The notes under the pieces were generated by a model. It did not search any database. It had not been told where the DNA came from and saw only the letters and a program-made list of their open reading frames with translations. Position numbers and translations under genes: made by a program. Source: Candidatus Formimonas warabiya (GTDB lineage Bacteria > Bacillota > Dehalobacteriia > Dehalobacteriales > Dehalobacteriaceae). From it: a stretch of 64,000 nucleotides of DNA. Every line of letters begins with the position of its first letter. The first letter of the stretch is position 1. The DNA is taken from assembly GCF_002777255.1 (NCBI RefSeq), contig NZ_CP017634.1, forward strand, positions 434,001 through 498,000, read 5' to 3'. Shown here in pieces: positions 44,261-53,194 of this stretch.

Positions 44261-45283
44261 ATGACAAACCAAAAGACTTTGGATATAGGATTTACGCACA
44301 GTTTAAAACATAATTTGGAAAAAGTCGGACTGTCACCTCTGGTAATAGCAATGTTTCTCTTACTGGGATTTGCTCCCTACCTGATTGCAGATGAATACAT
44401 TCTTCATTTGCTGGTGATTAGTTTAATGTTTGGAACATTGGCGATGGGGTTTGATTTGTCTGCTGGTTTTATTAATGTAGCGAACTGGGGATATTCCGGA
44501 TTGATGGGGCTGGGCGCATATACTTCTGCTCTGCTTCTGATGAAAATGGGAATTTCCCCCTGGATCGGAACGATTGCCGGTGCTTCTCTGGCGGCTTTAT
44601 TAGGGTTGCTTATTGGAATCCTTACGCTCAAGATGGATGGAATGTATGCCGCTATCCTGGCGTGGTTTGTCGGTTTAATCCTGATGGCGCTGACCACTTC
44701 TCTGACGGATTTTACCCGGGGCGCGCTGGGTCTGAATGTTGATCTGTACTTTAATACAGGTTGGTCAAAACCTTACTTTTATGTAATCTTTGTGATCTGT
44801 ATTGCCACTTATATTGTATTAAGGTGGGTGACAAAATCAAATTTAGGACTGGCTTTCACTGCTTTAGGGCAGGATTGTGAGGCTGCCCGAACCTGTGGTG
44901 TGGATCCCATGAAATATAAGGTAACTAACTTTACCATATCCTGCTTTGTGGCAGGGTTATGCGGAGGTTTCTACGCTCACTTTATGGGTATTCTGACCCC
45001 TGATCTTATGTCCACGAAGCACGCGGTAGAAATACTGGTTATTGCCTATATTGGCGGCAGAGGAAGTATCTGGGGACCATTATTAGCAGCATTTTTGGTT
45101 ACTCCCATTTTTGAGTACCTGAATTTTTTATTAGAGTTTAAATATGTTATTTACGGAGCGTTGTTAATAGTAGTAATGGTTTTTTATCCAAGCGGGATAG
45201 CTGGTTTTTGGGATTACTTAGCTAATATTTTAGCCGAAAAAAGAAGAAAATTAGCCGGATCAAAGAGTAACCCCTTGGCCTAA
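44261..45283 (+). CDS. livM: Branched-chain-type ABC transporter permease (LivM family)
   Basis: 340 residues from ATG 44261 with AGGAGG eight bases upstream. About nine helices; GFDLSAGFINVANWGYSGLM is the LivM membrane signature, and ALGQDCEAARTCGVDPMKYK contains the EAA-like loop that contacts the ATPases. Twelve bases after livH. Forms the membrane channel with LivH. Confidence 0.93.
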   Translation: MTNQKTLDIGFTHSLKHNLEKVGLSPLVIAMFLLLGFAPYLIADEYILHLLVISLMFGTLAMGFDLSAGFINVANWGYSGLMGLGAYTSALLLMKMGISPWIGTIAGASLAALLGLLIGILTLKMDGMYAAILAWFVGLILMALTTSLTDFTRGALGLNVDLYFNTGWSKPYFYVIFVICIATYIVLRWVTKSNLGLAFTALGQDCEAARTCGVDPMKYKVTNFTISCFVAGLCGGFYAHFMGILTPDLMSTKHAVEILVIAYIGGRGSIWGPLLAAFLVTPIFEYLNFLLEFKYVIYGALLIVVMVFYPSGIAGFWDYLANILAEKRRKLAGSKSNPLA

Positions 45284-45411
45284 TTTGTTATTTGGGGATA
45301 AAAATATAGGCAAAGGGAGGTGACTAAGGGGAGTAAGGAGTCAAGGAAAGGTAGGAGTATGGTTGACAAGGCAGATGGTCAAGCAAGTAAAAAGAAAAAG
45401 GGGGCAAATTT

Positions 45412-46692
45412 ATGAAAAGGTTTAATAAACTATGGCCAATTCTTTTAGTTGTGTTGCTTTCGACTGCTTTATTAATTACAGGTTGCGGAAACAAAGCCGC
45501 CACAGAAGGTGACGCCAAGGTACTAACTATTGGTGTGGACTTGCCGCTGACTGGTCCCAGCGCTAAAGCGGGAACCGAATTCAAGGACACTGTTACCCTG
45601 GCTTTTGAAGAAGTAGGAAATAAAATTGGTGACTACAATGTAAAGCTGGTTTGGATTGATGACCAGGCAGATCCTCAAAAGGGGACTTCCGCTTATGAAC
45701 AGGCTGTAGTCCGGGACAAAATCGACGTGGGCATCCTGAATTGGAACAGCTCTGTGGCGGTAGCCTTAATGGAGACGGTAGCCAAATATCAGATTCCTCA
45801 CTACTTCGGCATGGGTGCTGCCGGCACGATCAATGAAAAATGGCTGTCTAATGAAAAGTATCATTATTGGATTAATAAAGGCTGGGCTATGCCTGATAAG
45901 ATGACCCAGGCTTATGTGGATACTATCGGACAAGCCATTGAGAGTGGCCTTTGGAACCCCCGCAATAAGAAGATTGCTATATACGGTGATGATACGGACT
46001 GGGGCAGAAGCTACGGGGCCAGTATGAAGAAGAGATTTACTGATGCCGGTTGGCAGGTAGTCAATGAAGAGTATACAAAATTAGGGGAAACAGACATGTA
46101 TCCTCTGCTGACTAAGATGAAGAGTCTGGATGTTTCCCTGGTGGCCGGAACTATTTCTTCACCTCCTTCTATTGCTGCCTTTATTAAACAGTCAAGAGAA
46201 GTAAAGTTAAATGCTTTAATGATTTGTGACGCTTTAGGGGAGACCGCTGATTTTTATTCATTAACCGGTGATGCCTCTGATTATATTCTTGATAATCGCC
46301 CTGTCTTTACTTCGGACCGAGCTAAAAAATTTGCTGCTGATTTTAAAGAAAAGTATGGTTATGAACCCGCGCCGGCTTGCGGCGGGCAAGTATACGATTA
46401 CACCCGGTTCTTCATTAAGTGCGCGAATGAATGTTTAGCGGAAAACGGAAAATTGGATAAAGAAACACTTTATAAATTTGCCCAAGAAAAACTCATGACC
46501 GGACAAATTACCTTTACCGACGGCGTTGTGTGCGACGAGTATAAATATGACGCTACATCTGCCCCCGATCCTATCACAGGTGAAGGGAAGTACATTTTCC
46601 CTGTAGTTCAGTATTTTGGCGGAAAAGCAACGGTTATTTGGCCGGATTCTCAAAAAGTGGCCGATCTTAAAATCCCGGATTACGCGAAATAA
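45412..46692 (+). CDS. LivJ-type solute-binding lipoprotein, copy 1
   Basis: 426 residues; signal peptide with lipobox ALLITGC, then the type I periplasmic-binding fold beginning LTIGVDLPLTGPSAKAGTEF and DDQADPQKGTSAYEQ. Delivers the substrate to LivHM. A close paralogue follows directly. The two share sequence past the stop codon (AAATAAAGAGTATCTA), so the tandem duplication is recent. Confidence 0.93.
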   Translation: MKRFNKLWPILLVVLLSTALLITGCGNKAATEGDAKVLTIGVDLPLTGPSAKAGTEFKDTVTLAFEEVGNKIGDYNVKLVWIDDQADPQKGTSAYEQAVVRDKIDVGILNWNSSVAVALMETVAKYQIPHYFGMGAAGTINEKWLSNEKYHYWINKGWAMPDKMTQAYVDTIGQAIESGLWNPRNKKIAIYGDDTDWGRSYGASMKKRFTDAGWQVVNEEYTKLGETDMYPLLTKMKSLDVSLVAGTISSPPSIAAFIKQSREVKLNALMICDALGETADFYSLTGDASDYILDNRPVFTSDRAKKFAADFKEKYGYEPAPACGGQVYDYTRFFIKCANECLAENGKLDKETLYKFAQEKLMTGQITFTDGVVCDEYKYDATSAPDPITGEGKYIFPVVQYFGGKATVIWPDSQKVADLKIPDYAK

Positions 46693-46791
46693 AGAGTATC
46701 TAAGTTAAACTGCGTCCAGGAAAATAAGATATCTAAAATGCATCACTTTCTGCGCATGCTAAGGGGCTCTAAAAATAAAGGGGGTAGATTC

Positions 46792-48072
46792 GTGAAAAAG
46801 TTTACTAAAATAGGACCTATCCTTTTAGTTATGTTGCTTGCTGTGGCTCTATTGATTACAGGATGCGGACAAAAAGAGACAGCAGAAGGTACCTCCAAGG
46901 TACTAACGATTGGAGTGGATTTGCCGCTGACCGGTTCCTGCGCCAAGGTGGGAACAGAGTTTAAGGATGCCTGTACCATGGCTTTTGATGAGATTGGCAA
47001 CCAAATTGGTGACTACAAAGTAAAGCTGGTTTGGATTGATGACCAGGCAGATCCGGAAAAAGCCACACGGGCCTATGAACAGGCCGTGCAAAAGGACAAA
47101 ATTGATGTGGGGATACTTAACTGGAACAGCTCTGTTGCCGTAGCTTTGATGGAGGTAGTCGCCAAATATCAGATACCGCACTTTTTTCCTACGGGAAATG
47201 CTGCGGTAGTTAATGAGAAATGGCAGTCAAATGAAAAGTATCGATATTGGGTTACCAAAACATGGGCATCGCCTGACAAACTTAGTTTAGCTTACATCTA
47301 TACGATCAACCAGGCCGTTGAAAAAGGCCTGTGGAAACCGCGCAACAAAAAGGTAGTTATCTACGGCGAAGATAACGACTATTGCAGAGGTTTCGGATCC
47401 AGCCTCGCTCAACAATTCAAGGATGCAGGGTGGGAAGTTGTCGGTGAGGAATGGATCAAAACCGGAGAAACGGACATGTATCCTATACTCACCAAGTTTA
47501 AAAGCCTTGATGCTTCGATTGTAGCAGGCAGTATCTCCGGTCCTGCTTCTATGGCGGCATTTATTAAGCAGGCCAGAGAAGTAAATTTAAAAAGCCTAAT
47601 GATATGTGATGCATTGGGTGATATCGGCGAGTGGTATAAGTTAACCGGTAATGCCGCCGATTATGTACTGGATAATCGCCCCATTTTTACTTCAGAAAAA
47701 GGCAAGAAGTTTGCCGCTGATTTTAAAGCAAAGTATGGTTATGAACCCTCTGCAGCAGCGGCGGGACTGCAATATGACGCCGCCAGGTTCTTTATCAAGT
47801 TAGCCAATGAGACCTTGAAAGAATATGGCGACCTAAATAAGGAAACATTGTTTAAATTTGCACAGGATAATTTATGGACCGGCCAGATTACATTTAAGGA
47901 CACCGTTGTATGCCCGGAGTACAGATATGATCAACAATCTCTCCCAGATCCGGTGGTGGCGGAAGACGGTTTTATTTTTCCGGTAGTTCAATATTTTGAT
48001 GGTAAAGGGACCGTTATTTGGCCGGATTCTCAAAAAGGGGCGGATCTTAAGATCCCGGATTACGCGAAATAA
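46792..48072 (+). CDS. LivJ-type solute-binding lipoprotein, copy 2
   Basis: 426 residues from GTG 46792 (GGGGGTAG upstream); an ATG at 46738 lies in the same frame but precedes the signal peptide by 18 residues. Lipobox ALLITGC. Strongly similar to copy 1 (for example DIGVLNWNSSVAVALM-type core), but with changes near the expected ligand pocket: HFFPTGNAAVVNEKW replaces HYFGMGAAGTINEKW. The pair may widen or switch the substrate range of one permease. Confidence 0.92.
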   Translation: MKKFTKIGPILLVMLLAVALLITGCGQKETAEGTSKVLTIGVDLPLTGSCAKVGTEFKDACTMAFDEIGNQIGDYKVKLVWIDDQADPEKATRAYEQAVQKDKIDVGILNWNSSVAVALMEVVAKYQIPHFFPTGNAAVVNEKWQSNEKYRYWVTKTWASPDKLSLAYIYTINQAVEKGLWKPRNKKVVIYGEDNDYCRGFGSSLAQQFKDAGWEVVGEEWIKTGETDMYPILTKFKSLDASIVAGSISGPASMAAFIKQAREVNLKSLMICDALGDIGEWYKLTGNAADYVLDNRPIFTSEKGKKFAADFKAKYGYEPSAAAAGLQYDAARFFIKLANETLKEYGDLNKETLFKFAQDNLWTGQITFKDTVVCPEYRYDQQSLPDPVVAEDGFIFPVVQYFDGKGTVIWPDSQKGADLKIPDYAK

Positions 48073-48082
48073 AGAGTATCTA

Positions 48083-48115
48083 TTCCGGTGCCCGCTGATA
48101 TTACGGGCACCGGAA
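48083..48115 (+). other. Strong intercistronic hairpin between binding protein 2 and livG
   Basis: TTCCGGTGCCCG, nine bases, CGGGCACCGGAA: a perfect 12-bp GC-rich stem 11 bases after the stop codon, without a T-run. It probably protects the binding-protein part of the transcript or attenuates read-through, as known for other binding-protein-dependent operons. Confidence 0.6.
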
Positions 48116-48159
48116 AACATTAGCTTTGACCTAACTTATTCCGAAAGCAGGTGAAATCT

Positions 48160-48879
48160 GTGCTGTTAAAAACCGAGGGAGTGGAAAAAAGGTTCGGCGG
48201 CTTGGTGGCAGTAAAGGATGTATCCATTACTGTCAACAAGGGAGAAATATTTGGTTTAATCGGTCCCAACGGAGCAGGTAAGACTACTTTCTTAAACTGT
48301 ATTTCCGGCTTTTACAAGCCCGAAAAAGGCAGAATTACTTTTAAGGAACAGGATATTACCGGATTGTCTCCCACTCAGCTCTGTCACAAAGGAATAGCCA
48401 GAACATTTCAAATTGCGAGATCATTTCCCAAATTAAGTGCCTTAGATAATGTGAAGGTATCTGTAATCTATGGAGGCAAGCAACATCAAAACCCGGAAAG
48501 ACGGGCAAAAGAAATAATGGATTTTGTTGGTTTTCCTGTAGCAACAAACATCATTGCCGAAAACTTAAATACCATGCAACTGAAACGTCTAGAACTTGCT
48601 CGTGCTTTGGCAACCAACTCTGAGCTGCTTCTTCTTGACGAAGTAGCGGCCGGATTAACTCCGTCCGAACTGCCGACTTTTATTGAACTGATAAAAAAGA
48701 TTAGAGATAGTGGGGTTACTATTATCTGCATAGAACACGTCATGAAATTCATTATGGGAGTTTGTGACCGGATTGCGGTATTGAATTTCGGAGCGAAAAT
48801 CGCAGATGGGACTGTAGAAGAAATTAAAAATGATCCTAAGGTAACGGAAGCCTATTTAGGAGAGGAAAACGTGCATTAA
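48160..48879 (+). CDS. livG: ABC transporter ATP-binding protein (LivG family)
   Basis: 239 residues from GTG 48160; GTG 48151 in the same frame lies at the Shine-Dalgarno site. Walker A GLIGPNGAGKTTF, Q-loop region ITGLSPTQLCHKGIARTFQI, Walker B LLLLDEVAAGLTPSE and switch histidine IICIEHVMKF. The ABC signature is unusual: NTMQLKRLELARAL replaces the usual LSGGQ-like motif, so the signature serine-glycine pair is not visible. Partner of LivF. Confidence 0.93.
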   Translation: MLLKTEGVEKRFGGLVAVKDVSITVNKGEIFGLIGPNGAGKTTFLNCISGFYKPEKGRITFKEQDITGLSPTQLCHKGIARTFQIARSFPKLSALDNVKVSVIYGGKQHQNPERRAKEIMDFVGFPVATNIIAENLNTMQLKRLELARALATNSELLLLDEVAAGLTPSELPTFIELIKKIRDSGVTIICIEHVMKFIMGVCDRIAVLNFGAKIADGTVEEIKNDPKVTEAYLGEENVH

Positions 48880-48913
48880 TATAAACGTATCAATAAGTTA
48901 GGAGGGGATTAAT

Positions 48914-49621
48914 ATGCTCAAACTGAGCAATATTAATGCCGGTTATGGGAAGCTGGGCGTATTGTGGAATGTTTCCCTCGAAGTCAATGAAGGAGAGTTT
49001 GTTGCTTTGCTGGGGCCCAACGGGGTAGGGAAAACAACAGCTTTGCGCACGATATCCGGGATTGTCACACCTGCCCAAGGTGAAGTATGGTTTATGGGTA
49101 AAAAGATTAACGGACTTCCGGTTCAGAAAATTACCAGGATGGGAATCAGCTATGTAACCGATGACGGATGTCTTTTTTCCGGCATGACTGTAATGGAGAA
49201 CCTGATGCTGGGTGCCTATACCATTAAGGACAAAAAAAAGGTGAAAGCTTCCCTGGAGAAAGTCTTTGCGCTGTTTCCCCGGTTGGCAGAGCGTAAAAAG
49301 CAGTTTGCCGGCAGTATGAGCGGAGGAGAGAGAAAAATGCTTGCCATTGCCCGGGGGTTAATGCCTGATCCCAAATTGATGCTGGTTGATGAACCATCAC
49401 TGGGCCTTGCGCCCAAATTGGTACTGGATGTTTTTAAAACCTTAAAGGAATTAACCACCATGGGAGTGACTGTTCTACTTGTGGAACAGAATGTGAATAC
49501 GACTTTGAAAATTGTCGACCGCGGCTATGTTCTTGAACAGGGTAGTATTGTACAAGAAGGCAGCAGTCAAGAATTAAGGGAAAATGACCATATCAAGAAA
49601 ACTTATCTGGGCATAGCCTAG
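48914..49621 (+). CDS. livF: ABC transporter ATP-binding protein (LivF family)
   Basis: 235 residues. Walker A LLGPNGVGKTTALRTI, signature MSGGERKMLAIARGLM, Walker B LMLVDEPSLGLAPKLV, switch histidine replaced by Q in LLVEQNVNTTLKI as is normal for LivF. Preceded by TAGGAGGGG. Ends the transporter operon; 295 AT-rich bases follow before the third mttB. Confidence 0.95.
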   Translation: MLKLSNINAGYGKLGVLWNVSLEVNEGEFVALLGPNGVGKTTALRTISGIVTPAQGEVWFMGKKINGLPVQKITRMGISYVTDDGCLFSGMTVMENLMLGAYTIKDKKKVKASLEKVFALFPRLAERKKQFAGSMSGGERKMLAIARGLMPDPKLMLVDEPSLGLAPKLVLDVFKTLKELTTMGVTVLLVEQNVNTTLKIVDRGYVLEQGSIVQEGSSQELRENDHIKKTYLGIA

Positions 49622-49753
49622 CAATGGATCGTAAATTGATTACTTGAATGTTTATTACTAATGAAAAAACTTCACAGAGAGACTTTAACTAAACCCCCAA
49701 AAAATAAAAAAATTTATTTATAATTTAGCAGGAAAATACGGATTAATAAAGAA

Positions 49754-49790
49754 TTTTTCTATATAGAAAAATAATTTTATATATAGAAAA
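49754..49790. promoter_or_regulatory. Two AT-rich palindromes upstream of mttB copy 3
   Basis: TTTTTCTATATAGAAAAA (49754-49771) is a perfect 18-bp palindrome; TTTTATATATAGAAAA (49775-49790) is a second, imperfect one. Their TTTTC...GAAAA frame resembles the dyad before mttB copy 2. Likely binding sites of a common regulator, possibly the XRE-cupin protein. Confidence 0.5.
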
Positions 49791-49916
49791 TGATAACGTT
49801 GAATACCAACAGGGTAAGGACTCTTATGATGCATAACTGACATCCACTTTATGGGAAGGCTGTGCGGAGGATTACTCTAGTGGTCAAATAAAAAAACATA
49901 TTAAGGAGAGGTCACA

Positions 49917-51350
49917 ATGCGATCAAATTTTACTCAATTTACTACACCCCGAATGCGTGTATTGTCTGACGATCAGATCAATTCAATTTACTTAGCTGCA
50001 CTAGAAATTTTAGAGAGAACAGGCATGAAAATTGACTCTAGGGAAACACTGCAGTTCCTTGCTGATCACGGCGCCCTCGTGGGACCAGGAAACAGAGTAA
50101 GAATTCCTGCATTTCTTGTAGAGCGCGCTCTGAAAACAGTACCGCCCCGGGTAGTTCTTTGCAGCAGGGAGGGAGAAAGAAAGTTATTTTTAGAAGATAA
50201 CAATGTGTATTTTGGGTGCAATCCGGATAATCCGGATTATATCGATCCATATACAGGTGAGAGACGCCCTTTTACCAGTATAGACGGTAAGGATTTGGCC
50301 ACAATTATTGATTATTGCCCCAATATAGACTTTGTATTAAATGCCTGCTTTAGTTCTGATGTACCACGGGATGTTGCAGACCGGGTAATTATCAGACAAA
50401 TGATGCTTTATATGAGAAAGCCCATCGGGTTCAGCTGCACCAACGCAGATTCCTTATTGGATATTATTGATATGGCAGCCATTGTCGCCGGCGGATATGA
50501 AGAACTCAGAATGAGCCCCTATATTTTCCATATTCAGGAACCTATCAGCCCTTTGAGTCATGACGGTAATGCCATGAAAGAAGTTAAGATTTGTGCGGAA
50601 AAAGGAATTCCCTTGGTTTACTACCCTATGCCTATGGCTGGAGCGACAGCCCCCGCAACTTTAGCCGGTATGCTGGCGCAAAATTTGGCCGAAGCTTTCA
50701 CCGGTATGGTAGTTCACCAGCTTACAAAGCCCGGCGCTCCTTTCCTCAGTGGTGGCGTGGCCTCTATTATGGACATGAAGACAACCCGGTTCTCTTACGG
50801 GGCTCCGGAAATGAGTCTCAGTGTTGCGGGTCTTACCGATATCTTGCATTATCTTAAAATCCCGGTTTGGGGTACTGCAGGCTGTGTTGATGCCAAAACT
50901 GTGGACCAGCAGGCGGCTGCGGAAATTGCGATATCCTGCCTGATGTCCGGCTTAAGCGGAGCCAATTTGATTCATGACACCGGCCTGATGGATCAGGCAA
51001 CGGTTATTGCCCCTGAAGTTCTCCTTCTGGCTAACGAAATCCAGGGCATGGTGAGAAAGATTCTGGGCGGGATTCATGTGAGCGATGAAGATCTTGCCCT
51101 TGATGCGGTAAATGATATTGGAAATGGCGCAAGCTATATTAGCCATGAGCATACATTCAAATATTTCAGAGATTTCTGGGTACCTACTTTATTCGACCGC
51201 TCCGTATTGCAGAAAGGACAAACACTTCCTTCCTTAACGGAAAGATTAAATGAAAAGGCACGATACGTAATCGAAAACCATGAGGTTCCGCCCCTGCCGC
51301 CGGATAAGCTGAACGATCTCTTACAATTAGAAAAGAAATGGCTGGGATAA
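49917..51350 (+). CDS. Trimethylamine methyltransferase (MttB) family protein, non-pyrrolysine, copy 3
   Basis: 477 residues, preceded by AAGGAGAGG. Full-length N-terminus (SDDQINSIYLAALEILERTG), MAGATAPATLAGMLAQNLAE in the barrel, SGANLIHDTGLMDQATVIAP and a C-terminal ISHEHTFKYFRDFWVPTLF. No TAG in frame, so no pyrrolysine. It is only distantly related to copies 1 and 2 and may act on a different amine. The TIM-barrel isomerase, corrinoid protein and proline racemase genes follow, making this the core methyltransferase of the operon. Confidence 0.92.
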   Translation: MRSNFTQFTTPRMRVLSDDQINSIYLAALEILERTGMKIDSRETLQFLADHGALVGPGNRVRIPAFLVERALKTVPPRVVLCSREGERKLFLEDNNVYFGCNPDNPDYIDPYTGERRPFTSIDGKDLATIIDYCPNIDFVLNACFSSDVPRDVADRVIIRQMMLYMRKPIGFSCTNADSLLDIIDMAAIVAGGYEELRMSPYIFHIQEPISPLSHDGNAMKEVKICAEKGIPLVYYPMPMAGATAPATLAGMLAQNLAEAFTGMVVHQLTKPGAPFLSGGVASIMDMKTTRFSYGAPEMSLSVAGLTDILHYLKIPVWGTAGCVDAKTVDQQAAAEIAISCLMSGLSGANLIHDTGLMDQATVIAPEVLLLANEIQGMVRKILGGIHVSDEDLALDAVNDIGNGASYISHEHTFKYFRDFWVPTLFDRSVLQKGQTLPSLTERLNEKARYVIENHEVPPLPPDKLNDLLQLEKKWLG

Positions 51351-51396
51351 GCGGAAAAGGAGTCAATAGTATTTTGCTTTGAAGGAGAGAAAGATC

Positions 51397-52290
51397 ATGG
51401 CAAAGAAAATGAAGCTTGGTTTACACACTTACACGCTTCATCTTTGGGGGTTAGGGGAAAATTACGCGAATTATAATGAACCCCGGCCCAAAGCGATGAC
51501 ATTAATGCAGCTGATAGACAATGCGGTTAAATGGGGGTTAGACGGACTGCATATTACCGGTTGTGATCTGGAATCCAAGGATGAGAAGCGTCTTAAAGAA
51601 GTCCGGGATGCATTTGAAAAAAATAATCTTTATGTGGAATACAATTTTTCACTGGATTGTACATTTGATTCCCGGGTTACTGACAGCATAGAGGAAGGCA
51701 TTAAAATTGCCGCAGCACTCGGGGCTGACATTGCAAAGGTTAGTTTAGACGTGCGCCGGCCTCGGCCTCTTTACGGCAGCTGCTTTCATCCGGAAGTAAT
51801 GAAACAACTTATTGCTATTTATGAAGAGATCAAGGCTGCGCTGCCTTTGCTTGAAAAAACCGGAATTAAGCTTGCGATAGAAAACCATACGGATACTTAT
51901 GCAGATGAAGTTATTTGGCTGATTAAACAAATCAATCATCCCATGGTTGGTGCCTGTGTAGATACGGTTAATTCCATGTGCGTTCTTGAGGACCCCTTGA
52001 GCGCGGTGGAAAAACTGGCGCCATATGCTTTTGTTGTTCATTTCTGCGACCATAAGCTTGACAGAGATGAGTACGGAGTTCGTTTTCATGGAGTGGCATT
52101 AGGGGATGGCGATATTGATTGTGTAAAGGTATACAATACGATTCAAGCAGTGTCGCCAACTGACCGGATTGATTTTGAAATCGAATGGGATATGGAGGGA
52201 GACTCTCTCGAAGTGGCTCAGCAGAAACAACTTGAGGCGTGCCTTAAAAGCATAAAATATGCCCGGGAAGTTCTCGGCATCGGAAAATAG
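51397..52290 (+). CDS. Sugar phosphate isomerase/epimerase-like TIM-barrel protein
   Basis: 297 residues from ATG 51397 (AAGGAGAG upstream; TTG 51379 is in frame). Xylose-isomerase-like/AP-endonuclease-2 fold: KLGLHTYTLHLWGLG at the start, GLDGLHITGCDLESK, metal-ligand motifs LAIENHTDTYADEV, GACVDTVNS and VVHFCDHK, and a C-terminal DFEIEWDMEGDS. Usually isomerises or epimerises hydroxy-carbonyl compounds with a divalent metal. Its place between the methyltransferase and corrinoid genes is unusual and suggests a role in processing the demethylated product. Confidence 0.88.
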   Translation: MAKKMKLGLHTYTLHLWGLGENYANYNEPRPKAMTLMQLIDNAVKWGLDGLHITGCDLESKDEKRLKEVRDAFEKNNLYVEYNFSLDCTFDSRVTDSIEEGIKIAAALGADIAKVSLDVRRPRPLYGSCFHPEVMKQLIAIYEEIKAALPLLEKTGIKLAIENHTDTYADEVIWLIKQINHPMVGACVDTVNSMCVLEDPLSAVEKLAPYAFVVHFCDHKLDRDEYGVRFHGVALGDGDIDCVKVYNTIQAVSPTDRIDFEIEWDMEGDSLEVAQQKQLEACLKSIKYAREVLGIGK

Positions 52291-52433
52291 TGGAATGAGA
52301 TTTTTATTGAACGAACCGGAAGATGCTATTTTGCAATTAACCCCCCTCTTGTAAGGTAGTTGCGATAAAAAATTTATTGCAGCTACCTATTTAAATAATA
52401 GACTGATAAAAAAATAAAGGAGACAAGAATATT

Positions 52434-53060
52434 ATGGCAAATTTTGAAGCGTTGAACCAAAGTGTGATATCCGGAAAAGAAGCACAGGTAAAAGAAACAG
52501 TTAAGGCCATGGTAGACGCAGGAGTCAGCCCCCTGGAAATTATCAACCAGGGATTAATCGCCGGGATGAACGTAGTAGGCGCCCGTTTTAAAAATGGAGA
52601 CATGTTCGTTCCTGAAGTACTGATGTCGGCTAAATCCATGGGAGCCGGGATTGAAATTGTCAAACCTTTGATTGCCGACACCGATATGCCCAGCAAAGGC
52701 AAGGTTCTCCTCGGCACCGTGAAAGGGGACCTCCATGATATCGGCAAAAACTTGGTCGGCATGATGTTGGAAAGCGGCGGCTTCACGGTAGTAAACTTAG
52801 GTATTGACATCGCTCCTGAGAAATTCGTGGCAGCTGTCAAAGAACATAAACCGGACATCGTTGCTATGTCTGCTCTTCTCACCACTACCATGCTGCATAT
52901 GAAAGATACCATCGAATTAATCAAAGAAGAAGGCTTAAAAGTAAAATGTATCGTAGGTGGAGCCCCTATTTCTCAGGACTTTGCTGATGAAATCGGAGCA
53001 GACGGATTTGCCCCGGACGCTGCTTCTGCTGTAGAACTTTGCGTAAAGCTAATTGGCTAA
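52434..53060 (+). CDS. Corrinoid (methyl-carrier) protein of an amine/betaine methyltransferase system
   Basis: 208 residues. A helical cap domain (about 1-85, VKAMVDAGVSPLEIINQGLI) is followed by the B12-binding Rossmann domain with the cobalt-ligand motif KGDLHDIGKNLVGMMLES (D-x-H-x-x-G) and the later GGAPISQDFADEIGADGF. Same layout as MttC/MtgC. It accepts a methyl group from an MttB-type enzyme. Neither a reductive activator (RamA type) nor a methylcorrinoid:tetrahydrofolate methyltransferase is encoded in the window. Confidence 0.95.
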   Translation: MANFEALNQSVISGKEAQVKETVKAMVDAGVSPLEIINQGLIAGMNVVGARFKNGDMFVPEVLMSAKSMGAGIEIVKPLIADTDMPSKGKVLLGTVKGDLHDIGKNLVGMMLESGGFTVVNLGIDIAPEKFVAAVKEHKPDIVAMSALLTTTMLHMKDTIELIKEEGLKVKCIVGGAPISQDFADEIGADGFAPDAASAVELCVKLIG

Positions 53061-53069
53061 TAGTCGTCA

Positions 53070-53108
53070 AGGCTCACTGGTGTTTTTATGCATCAGTGGG
53101 CTTTTTTC
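53070..53108 (+). terminator. Terminator after the corrinoid gene
   Basis: GGCTCACTGGTG and CATCAGTGGGC form a long stem with a few G-T pairs, directly followed by CTTTTTTC. Confidence 0.75.
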
Positions 53109-53154
53109 TCTATATCAGAATTGATGGACACTTTAAATCAAGATCGTAATATAT

Positions 53155-53194
53155 GGAGAGGAGGGCCCATTGGCTTTGATGGGCTGATAAAATG
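53155..53194 (+). promoter_or_regulatory. Ribosome binding site separated from the start codon by a hairpin
   Basis: GGAGAGGAGGG (53155-53165) is about 27 bases from the ATG, too far unless GCCCAT/ATGGGC (53165-53170 and 53179-53184) folds and brings them together. Alternatively a 5-codon frame from TTG 53170 ends at TGA 53187, overlapping TGATAAAATG and allowing re-initiation. Either would make translation of the racemase gene depend on local structure. Confidence 0.45.

Noticed and set aside
49622..53191. Cobalamin riboswitch for the methyltransferase/corrinoid genes
   Set aside because: No B12-box-like conserved core was recognisable in the leaders at 49622-49916 or 52291-52433.
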